NCBI GenBank assembly: GCA_016861165.1
Contig: BOKV01000002.1
Span: forward strand, 62,001 to 126,000
From: Alphaproteobacteria bacterium
GTDB lineage: Bacteria; Pseudomonadota; Alphaproteobacteria; Rhizobiales; Rhizobiaceae
Reading direction: 5' to 3'
DNA length: 64,000 bases
The notes under the pieces were generated by a model. It did no database searches and was not told the DNA's origin. It was given only the letters and a program-made list of their open reading frames with translations. The position numbers were made by a program, and so were the translations under genes. This document shows positions 58,027 through 64,000 of the stretch, piece by piece (within the stretch, counting starts at the first letter, position 1; each line of letters begins with the position of its first letter).

Positions 58027-58425
58027 ATGCAGACCAGGAGCGCCTATCACGGCGCTGCCGCCAGGCGATCCGGAGCCGTCGTACCGACGGTTGCGGAACT
58101 TCTCGAAACGGTGCTGAACAGCCTCTACGATTCGAAGGCTGAGGAGCCGGTATCCATCGACATCCAGGGCAAATCCGCGCTCGGCGACTACATGGTGGTC
58201 GCCTCGGGCCGGTCGCACCGCCATGTCGGCGCCATCGCCGACAACCTGCTGCGCGACCTCAAGGACCGGGGCTTCGCCACGCCGCGCGTCGAGGGCCTGC
58301 CCCATTGCGACTGGGTAGTGATCGACACCGGCGACGTGATCGTCCACATCTTCCGGCCGGAGGTTCGCGCCTTCTACGGCATCGAGAAGATGTGGCAGAT
58401 GCCGGACCACGCGGAAATCCACTAG
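58027..58425 (+). CDS. rsfS: Ribosomal silencing factor RsfS
   Basis: 132 residues, Iojap/RsfS family. Core features: VLNSLYDSKAEEPVSIDIQG, ALGDYMVVASGRSHRHVGAI and HCDWVVIDTGDVIVHIFRPE. It binds L14 and blocks subunit joining in stationary phase. About 20 extra N-terminal residues precede the core if the ATG at 58027 is right. It is separated from nadD by 153 bases that may contain a promoter. rlmH follows 18 bases later. Confidence 0.92.
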   Translation: MQTRSAYHGAAARRSGAVVPTVAELLETVLNSLYDSKAEEPVSIDIQGKSALGDYMVVASGRSHRHVGAIADNLLRDLKDRGFATPRVEGLPHCDWVVIDTGDVIVHIFRPEVRAFYGIEKMWQMPDHAEIH

Positions 58426-58443
58426 GTTTTCCGCCGGAAGGCG

Positions 58444-58926
58444 ATGCGGCTCCGCATAAGCGCCATCGGGCGGATGAAGTCCGGCCCCGAAACCGACCTG
58501 TTTGACCGCTACTTGGACCGCGCCCGGGCGGCCGGCCGCTCGCTTGGCATCGGCGACATTGCCGTGCGCGAGCTGGCCGAATCGCGGGCGGCATCGGCGG
58601 ACCGGCGGCGCGAGGACGAGGCCGGCCTGCTGCTCGGCTCGGTCGGCGCCGATGCCTGCCTGGTCGCTCTCGACGAACATGGCCGCGATCAGCCGAGCGC
58701 CGGGCTGGCGTCCTTCATCGGCGACCGGCTTGCCGATGGCACCGCCGAGATCGCCTTTCTCATCGGCGGGCCCGACGGCCACGGCTCGGCGGTGCGCCGG
58801 CAGGCGGCGCTGGTGATCGCCTTCGGCCGCGCCACCTGGCCGCACCGGCTGGTGCGGGTCATGCTGGCCGAGCAGCTCTATCGCGCGACGACCATCCTCG
58901 CCGGCCATCCCTATCACCGCGAGTGA
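58444..58926 (+). CDS. rlmH: 23S rRNA (pseudouridine1915-N3)-methyltransferase RlmH
   Basis: 160 residues, SPOUT methyltransferase. Features: MRLRISAIGRMKSGPETDLF at the start, LVALDEHG near 75, and FLIGGPDGHG (about 105-114), the SAM-binding knot segment. The C-terminal LVRVMLAEQLYRATTILAGHPYHRE is the RlmH signature that contacts the helix 69 substrate. It forms a pair with rsfS, as in most bacteria. Confidence 0.95.
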   Translation: MRLRISAIGRMKSGPETDLFDRYLDRARAAGRSLGIGDIAVRELAESRAASADRRREDEAGLLLGSVGADACLVALDEHGRDQPSAGLASFIGDRLADGTAEIAFLIGGPDGHGSAVRRQAALVIAFGRATWPHRLVRVMLAEQLYRATTILAGHPYHRE

Positions 58927-58990
58927 AAACCTGGTGCCGACGCGCATTCGCCATTTTCCTCTGCCAATGTTGGCGTCGGGTCACGGATGG

Positions 58991-59005
58991 TTAACCGATC
59001 TTAAC
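58991..59005 (+). promoter_or_regulatory. Candidate CtrA-type site upstream of the envC-like gene
   Basis: TTAACCGATCTTAAC contains two TTAA half-sites separated by six bases; the alphaproteobacterial CtrA consensus is TTAA-N7-TTAAC. It lies 53 bases before the start of a cell-division-linked peptidoglycan gene, a plausible CtrA target. The spacer is one base short, so this is tentative. Confidence 0.4.
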
Positions 59006-59057
59006 TATGTTGCGCCCGTGGCGCCGGTGCGCCGAGCAGGAAGGTAGCGCCGCAGGC

Positions 59058-60401
59058 ATGGCTCGAAGGAACCGATCGCTCAAGGTCGTTGCAGGCGCCG
59101 CCGTCGTGGCGGCGCTGACGGCAGTGCTCGCCGGGCATTCCGCCGCCGAGGGGCTCGACGAGCGCCATCGCCAGTCGCGCCTGGAGCTCAGCGCCGTCGA
59201 GAACGCCATCCGGCTTACCGAGCAGCGCCGCAACGAGCTTGGCGCCGAGATTGCCGCGCTGGAACAGGACCGCGCCGCCATCAACCGCAACCTGATCGAG
59301 GCCTCCGCCCGCGCCCGCCAGATCGAGGCCCGGATCGACCGCAGCGAGGAGCGGCTTGCCCAGCTTCACGACCAGCAGGACGCCGTCCGCGCCTCGCTCG
59401 ACCGCAGCCGGGACCTGCTGGGCGAGGTCATCGCGGCGCTTCAGCGCATGGGCTCCAACCCGCCGCCGGCGATCCTGGTCAGCCCCGGCGACGCGCTGTC
59501 GTCGATCCGTTCGGCCATCCTGCTCGGCGCCGTCGTGCCCGAATTGCGGGCCGAGACCGAAGTGCTCATCGCCGAACTGGGCGAGCTCGCCCGTCTCGGC
59601 AAGGAGATCGGCATCGAGCGCGAGAAGCTGGGCGCCGACCTGATCCGGCTCGCCGAGGAGGAGGAGAGGCTGGTCCTGCTGCTGGCCGAGAAGAAGAAGC
59701 TGACCGCCGACCGCCGTCAGCAGCTCGCCGGCCAGAGCGCGCGGGCGGCCGAACTGGCGGCCAAGGCCGACACGCTGTCGAAGCTGATCGAATCGTTCGA
59801 GAGCGAGATTGCCGCTGCCCGCGAGGCGGCCGAGCAGGCTCGCCTAGCCGAGGAGGAGCGCCGCCGCAAGGAGGCCGACCAGCTCGCCAGCGCCCGCGAC
59901 GAAATCGATCGCCAGGATTTCTCCGATACCGCCCGCATCAGTCCGGCGATGGAGTTCGAGGCGACCAGGGGACTGCTGCCGCGGCCGGTGGCCGGGGTCG
60001 AGGTCCGCTCATTCGGCCAGAAGGACCCGTATGGTGACATCGCCGCCGGCAGCTATCTGGCCACCCGCGTCGACGCCCGCGTGGTCTCTCCGGCCGACGG
60101 TTGGGTGGTCTATGCCGGTCCGTTCCGCTCTTACGGCCAACTCTTGATCCTCAACGTCGGCAGCGGCTATCATGTGGTGCTCGCCGGCATGGATCGCATC
60201 GATGTCCAGCTTGGCCAGTTCGTGTTGGCCGGCGAGCCTGTGGCGATGATGGGCGCGCGCAGGATTGCGAGTGCAAGCGCGGTGGATGTAGAATCGTCGC
60301 GACCCGTTCTCTACGTCGAATTCCGCAAGGATGGTAAATCAATCGATCCGGCCCCGTGGTGGGCCGATGCTACCCTGAAGAGAGATTCGAATGATTCGTA
60401 A
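59058..60401 (+). CDS. EnvC/NlpD-type murein hydrolase activator (M23 domain)
   Basis: 447 residues. A signal peptide or N-terminal anchor lies at about 10-31 (VVAGAAVVAALTAVLAGHSA). Long coiled coils run from about 40 to 290 (ENAIRLTEQRRNELGAEIAA and similar heptads). The C-terminal LytM/M23 domain starts near 305. The zinc ligands of active M23 peptidases (H-x3-D and HxH) are missing: the sequence reads YLATRVDARVV and YHVVLAGMD. This resembles EnvC, a non-catalytic activator of amidases at the septum. The start at 59058 replaces an upstream ATG lacking family similarity. It overlaps ctpA by 11 bases. Confidence 0.9.
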   Translation: MARRNRSLKVVAGAAVVAALTAVLAGHSAAEGLDERHRQSRLELSAVENAIRLTEQRRNELGAEIAALEQDRAAINRNLIEASARARQIEARIDRSEERLAQLHDQQDAVRASLDRSRDLLGEVIAALQRMGSNPPPAILVSPGDALSSIRSAILLGAVVPELRAETEVLIAELGELARLGKEIGIEREKLGADLIRLAEEEERLVLLLAEKKKLTADRRQQLAGQSARAAELAAKADTLSKLIESFESEIAAAREAAEQARLAEEERRRKEADQLASARDEIDRQDFSDTARISPAMEFEATRGLLPRPVAGVEVRSFGQKDPYGDIAAGSYLATRVDARVVSPADGWVVYAGPFRSYGQLLILNVGSGYHVVLAGMDRIDVQLGQFVLAGEPVAMMGARRIASASAVDVESSRPVLYVEFRKDGKSIDPAPWWADATLKRDSNDS

Positions 60402-61722
60402 GTATGCCTATCTCTTCGCCGGAGCCGTGGTTGGCGCATCCGCGGTCTTCATCGTCAGCGCGGCGATCCAGGGCCCAGGCCCCGCCAACGCCGCCGGTGC
60501 CTCGACCTATCGCGAGCTGTCCATCTTCGGCGACATTTTCGAGCGCGTCCGCTCGCAGTATGTCACCGCGCCGGACGAGCAGAAGCTGATCGAGAGCGCC
60601 ATCAACGGCATGCTCAACTCGCTTGATCCGCATTCCTCCTACATGAACGCCAAGGACTATTCGGACATGCGCGTGCAGACGCGCGGCGAGTTCGGCGGGC
60701 TTGGCATCGAGGTGACGATGGAGAACGACCTCGTCAAGGTGGTAACGCCGATCGACGACACCCCGGCCGCCAAGGCCGGCATCCTGGCCGGCGACCTCAT
60801 CTCCAAGATCGATGGTGACGAGGTGCGCGGCCTCACCTTGCAGGAGGCCGTCGACAAGATGCGCGGTCCGGTCAACACGCCGATCGTGCTGACCATCGTG
60901 CGCGAGGGCGCCGACAAGCCGATGGACTTCACCATCATCCGCGACCGCATCACGGTGAAGTCGGTCAAGTACCGCATCGAGGGCGAGGATGTGGGCTATC
61001 TGCGCATCACCAACTTCACCGAGCAGACCTTCGACAATCTCGGCGAGGCCGTGCGCGACATCCGCACCAAAGTGGGCGACGACAAGGTGAAGGGCTATGT
61101 CCTCGACCTGCGCCTCAATCCGGGCGGCCTGCTCGACCAGGCGGTGAGCGTCTCCGATTCCTTCCTCGACCGCGGCGAGATCGTATCGACGCGCGGCCGC
61201 AACGCCGATGAAACGCGGCGCTATTCGGCCCGGCCGGGCGATCTCACCGACGGCAAGCCGCTGATCGTGCTGATCAATGGCGGCTCGGCCAGCGCTTCGG
61301 AAATCGTCGCCGGCGCGTTGCAGGACCACAAGCGGGCGACCATTCTCGGTACGCGCTCCTTCGGCAAGGGGTCGGTGCAGACCATCATTCCGCTCGGCGC
61401 CAACGGCGCGCTGAGGCTGACCACGGCGCTCTATTACACGCCGGCGGGCACCTCGATCCAGGCCAAGGGCATCAACCCCGACATCGAGGTGGCGCAGCCG
61501 CTGCCCGAAGAGCTGAAGGGCCGGGTGGAGGCCCGCGGCGAATCCAGCCTGCGCGGCCATATCAACGGCCAGCTCGAGGACGAGGAGGGCTCCGGCTCGT
61601 CGGCCTATGTCCCGGCCGATCCCAAGGACGACGTCCAGCTCGGCCACGCGCTCGACCTGATCCGAGGCGTCAAGTTCTCCGAGGCCTTCCCGCCCGATCC
61701 GAACGCCGCCGTGCCGAACTGA
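60391..61722 (+). CDS. ctpA: C-terminal processing peptidase, S41 family
   Basis: 443 residues. Signal or anchor segment at about 5-27 (AYLFAGAVVGASAVFIVSAA). The PDZ domain lies around 95-180 (GEFGGLGIEVTMENDLVKVV), followed by the tail-specific protease core. Catalytic serine is Ser301 in GGSASASEIV and catalytic lysine is Lys326 in SFGKGSVQT, 25 residues apart as in Prc. It processes periplasmic or envelope proteins, probably in concert with the murein activator gene it overlaps. Confidence 0.95.
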   Translation: MIRKYAYLFAGAVVGASAVFIVSAAIQGPGPANAAGASTYRELSIFGDIFERVRSQYVTAPDEQKLIESAINGMLNSLDPHSSYMNAKDYSDMRVQTRGEFGGLGIEVTMENDLVKVVTPIDDTPAAKAGILAGDLISKIDGDEVRGLTLQEAVDKMRGPVNTPIVLTIVREGADKPMDFTIIRDRITVKSVKYRIEGEDVGYLRITNFTEQTFDNLGEAVRDIRTKVGDDKVKGYVLDLRLNPGGLLDQAVSVSDSFLDRGEIVSTRGRNADETRRYSARPGDLTDGKPLIVLINGGSASASEIVAGALQDHKRATILGTRSFGKGSVQTIIPLGANGALRLTTALYYTPAGTSIQAKGINPDIEVAQPLPEELKGRVEARGESSLRGHINGQLEDEEGSGSSAYVPADPKDDVQLGHALDLIRGVKFSEAFPPDPNAAVPN

Positions 61723-61770
61723 CGCCGGCGCCGCCGCGCCGGGCGACGATGGCCTTGCGATGGTTGACTT

Positions 61771-61806
61771 TTTCTGCCGGGAGGAGTCCGTTCCTCCCGG
61801 CAGAAA
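61771..61806. repeat. 15-bp perfect hairpin between ctpA and the deacetylase gene
   Basis: Arms 61771-61785 and 61792-61806 pair perfectly around a 6-base loop. T-rich sequence precedes and A-rich sequence follows the stem on the plus strand, so it is not a standard plus-strand terminator. It may still end ctpA transcription or protect its mRNA. Confidence 0.55.
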
Positions 61807-61851
61807 TCGTTGGCCCGGCTGATTCGCCGGCCCGTTAGGCGAAGCGCCGCA

Positions 61852-63027
61852 ATGCAGGATGAACTGCACCGACCGCTCGGACTGAACCGGCGCCGGGGTT
61901 TCGGCGCGCTGCGCCTGGCCGCGCTCGCCGGGTTCATTGGCGCCCTGATGCTGGTGCTCGGCACCGGCGCCCATTTCTTCGTCGGGCCGCAAGCGCCGCA
62001 GCTTGCCGCCGCCGATCCGCCGGCGCCCGCCATGTCGCCCGGCCCCGCGCTCGCCGACCGGCCGTCGCCGGAGACCACCGCCGCGGTGTCGCGACAGGCG
62101 CCGGCAACCCTCCACGGCGACGATGACGGCGCGGCGCTGGTCGAACTCGACGCCGACGGGTCGATCGAGCCCAGCCGGCCGCTGCCGGAAATCCGGCGCC
62201 AGGAACTGGCGCTCGCGCATCTGCCCGACCCGGCGCTCATCGAGCGCGGCGCCACCGGCGTCATCCCGCGCCGGTCGGCCGACGGCCTGCGGCCGATGGA
62301 CGTCTATTCGCGACCGCCGGCCACCGAAGGCAATTTCGGCGTCGCGCGCGTCGTCATCATTGTCGGCGGCATGGGCATCAGCCAGACCGGCTCGCAGGCG
62401 GCCGTGCGCAACCTGCCGGGTTCGATAACGCTCGCCTTCGCTCCCTACGGCAACAGCCTGGCGCGCTGGATGCAGGAGGCGCGCAAGCACGGCCATGAAC
62501 TGCTGCTGCAGCTGCCGATGGAGCCGTTCGACTACCCGGCCAACAATCCCGGCCCGCATACGCTATCGAGTCGGGTTTCGGCCGAGGAGAACCTGGCCGA
62601 TCTGCACTGGGCGATGAGCCGCATCACCAACTATGTCGGCGTGATGAACTTTCTTGGCGGAAGGCTGGTGACGACGCCGTCGGCGCTGAAGCCGATCTTC
62701 GAGGAACTCGCCGGACGCGGCCTGCTGTTCGTCGACGACGGCTCGGTCAAGAACTCGATGACGCGCGATGTCGCCACGGCGGCGCTGCTGCCCTATGCGC
62801 AGGCCGACATCGTCATCGATGCCGACCGTTCGCGCCAGGCGATCGCCGCCCGCCTCGACGATCTCGCCAAGCAGGCGCGCCGCACCGGCCTGGCCATCGG
62901 CGTCGCCAGCGCCTTCCCCGAATCGATCGAGATGATCGCCAGATTCGTCGAGCAAGCCGACAAGCTCGGCATCGAGATCACGCCGGTGTCGGCCATCGTC
63001 GCCGATCCGGAGCGGGGGCGCGGGTGA
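61852..63027 (+). CDS. Divergent polysaccharide deacetylase family protein (YibQ-like)
   Basis: 391 residues. One N-terminal membrane helix (about 23-43, [20 protein letters not shown]), a proline/alanine-rich linker, then the divergent deacetylase domain from about 165. It has [20 protein letters not shown] (family usually IVIDDLG), [20 protein letters not shown] and FVDDGS. The first active-site acidic pair seen in true deacetylases is replaced by GG in IVGGMG, so hydrolysis is uncertain. It is commonly found between ctpA and rppH in rhizobia, suggesting an envelope role. Start at 61852 is chosen by context. Confidence 0.88.
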   Translation: MQDELHRPLGLNRRRGFGALRLAALAGFIGALMLVLGTGAHFFVGPQAPQLAAADPPAPAMSPGPALADRPSPETTAAVSRQAPATLHGDDDGAALVELDADGSIEPSRPLPEIRRQELALAHLPDPALIERGATGVIPRRSADGLRPMDVYSRPPATEGNFGVARVVIIVGGMGISQTGSQAAVRNLPGSITLAFAPYGNSLARWMQEARKHGHELLLQLPMEPFDYPANNPGPHTLSSRVSAEENLADLHWAMSRITNYVGVMNFLGGRLVTTPSALKPIFEELAGRGLLFVDDGSVKNSMTRDVATAALLPYAQADIVIDADRSRQAIAARLDDLAKQARRTGLAIGVASAFPESIEMIARFVEQADKLGIEITPVSAIVADPERGRG

Positions 63028-63545
63028 CCGGCGCCGGGATACCCAGGGCGGCCGACCTGCCCTACCGGCCCTGCGTCGGCGTCATGGTGCTCAACCGCGA
63101 CGGCCGGGTCTGGGTCGGTCGGCGCAAGGTTGGGCCCGGTGACGAGCTGAGCGGCTCGGCGCAGCTCTGGCAGATGCCGCAGGGCGGCATCGACCTGGGC
63201 GAACGGGCCGAGCCCGCGGCGCGGCGCGAACTGTGGGAGGAGACCGGCATCCGCTCGGTGTCGCTGCTCGCCGAGACGGCCGGCTGGATCCGCTACGACC
63301 TGCCCGACCACCTCGTCGGCGTGGCGCTCAAGGGGCGCTATCGCGGCCAGGAGCAGAAATGGTTCGCCTACCGCTTCGAGGGCGAGGAAAGCGAGATCGC
63401 CATCAACCCGCCGCCCGGCGGCCATGAGGCCGAATTCGAGGCCTGGGCGTGGAAGCCGATGGCGGCGCTGCCGCAACTGATCGTGCCATTCAAGCGCCGC
63501 GTCTATGAGGAGGTGGTCGCCGCCTTCCGGCATCTGGCCGGCTGA
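63024..63545 (+). CDS. rppH: RNA pyrophosphohydrolase (Nudix)
   Basis: 173 residues from GTG within the overlap with the deacetylase stop. Nudix box [20 protein letters not shown] followed by TGI (about 54-76) matches G-x5-E-x7-REL-x-EE-x-G. [20 protein letters not shown] and [11 protein letters not shown] are typical of RppH/IalA. It trims 5' triphosphates from mRNA to start decay, or hydrolyses dinucleoside polyphosphates. Confidence 0.94.
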   Translation: MTGAGIPRAADLPYRPCVGVMVLNRDGRVWVGRRKVGPGDELSGSAQLWQMPQGGIDLGERAEPAARRELWEETGIRSVSLLAETAGWIRYDLPDHLVGVALKGRYRGQEQKWFAYRFEGEESEIAINPPPGGHEAEFEAWAWKPMAALPQLIVPFKRRVYEEVVAAFRHLAG

Positions 63546-63583
63546 GGCGGCAACCGGCGGGCAGCCCCTTCACGCATACGCCT

Positions 63584-64000
63584 TCAGTTGCCCGACAGCG
63601 CCAGCCTCGCCCCGAGCGCGCCGAAGGCCGCGGCCGCCGTCGCGCGCATCCAGGCCATCAGCCGCGTGCTCTCCAGCACCTTCTGCCTGACCTGCGCCGC
63701 CAGCACGCCATAGATGATGAACACGGCCAGAGTCATCGCCATGAAGACCGCGCTCAGCGCCAGCATCTGGCCGACGACGCCCTCCCGCTCGGCGGCGATG
63801 AACTGCGGCAGGAAGGCGAGGAAGAAGATCGACAGCTTGGGGTTGAGGATGTTGACGAGGATGCCGGTCCGGATGATCCGCGCCGCGCTGGTGTTACCGG
63901 CGCGGGCGCGGAAGGTGACCGGCCCGCGATCGCGCAGCGTCTGCCAGGCCAGATAGACGAGGTAGGCGGCGCCGGCATATTTGAGCGCCTGGAACAGGAC
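63584..64000 (-). CDS. LysE/RhtB-family translocator (partial)
   Basis: The C-terminal 138 residues are in the window; the 5' end lies beyond 64000. The frame reads without interruption. ALKYAGAAYLVYLAWQTLRD is followed by ILVNILNPKLSIFFLAFLPQF, the LysE-family signature after the cytoplasmic loop, and then two further helices to ALSGN. Members export amino acids or small metabolites such as homoserine lactone or threonine; the substrate here is unknown. It is convergent with rppH. Confidence 0.88.
   Translation of the reverse strand, partial: VLFQALKYAGAAYLVYLAWQTLRDRGPVTFRARAGNTSAARIIRTGILVNILNPKLSIFFLAFLPQFIAAEREGVVGQMLALSAVFMAMTLAVFIIYGVLAAQVRQKVLESTRLMAWMRATAAAAFGALGARLALSGN

Overview
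This window is chromosomal DNA from a GC-rich alphaproteobacterium, most likely order Hyphomicrobiales (Rhizobiales) and possibly Phyllobacteriaceae-like. The evidence is the run rplU-rpmA-GNAT-obgE-proB-proA-nadD-rsfS-rlmH-envC-ctpA-deacetylase-rppH, the ccmABCDG block divergent from acnA, and the sulfite operon with DUF2849 and DUF934 partners. The taxonomic call is inferred from gene order and protein character; no 16S rRNA is present. I see no rRNA or tRNA gene, insertion sequence, prophage or CRISPR array.

Layout. 1-2348: rpmF and mtgA (minus strand), divergent from a farnesyl diphosphate synthase gene. 2527-6755: assimilatory sulfate-reduction operon (siroheme synthase, DUF2849, sulfite reductase, APS/PAPS reductase, DUF934), tightly overlapping. 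6879-8097: two small secreted proteins of unknown role, one PASTA-like. 8273-15996: a LysR regulator divergent from a valine-degradation block (mmsA, acyl-CoA dehydrogenase, 3-hydroxyisobutyryl-CoA hydrolase, mmsB, enoyl-CoA hydratase, thiolase). 16016-22812: propionyl-CoA carboxylase and methylmalonyl-CoA mutase, which carry the propionyl-CoA from valine to succinyl-CoA. An AT-richer islet with a HEPN-like protein lies between pccB and pccA, and pccA carries an apparent one-base frameshift just before its biotin domain. 22819-26095: YdcF, an orphan PseB, a fumarylacetoacetase-family protein and maleylacetoacetate isomerase.

26107-33533 (minus strand) is the most unusual part. It is a seven-gene, translationally coupled operon: an XRE regulator followed by homologues of HyfB, HyfC, HyfE, HyfF, HyfG and HyfI. 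The membrane (ion-pumping) subunits look intact. The large subunit has lost the nickel-iron cysteine pairs and the small subunit contains no cysteine at all, so it cannot hold the usual 4Fe-4S cluster. This predicts a complex I/group 4 hydrogenase-like membrane machine with neither a NiFe site nor the proximal cluster.

33633-44590 is a sugar-catabolic locus: 2-keto-3-deoxygalactonokinase, two CUT2-type (ribose/fructose-like) ABC transporters, a Gfo/Idh/MocA oxidoreductase, an epimerase/dehydrogenase and a LacI regulator. 44595-47559 is the cytochrome c maturation set ccmABCDG. 47898-51589 holds aconitase and a DUF1223 protein. 52077-63545 is the conserved ribosome/proline/NAD/cell-envelope run. 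The window ends inside a LysE-family exporter gene on the minus strand.
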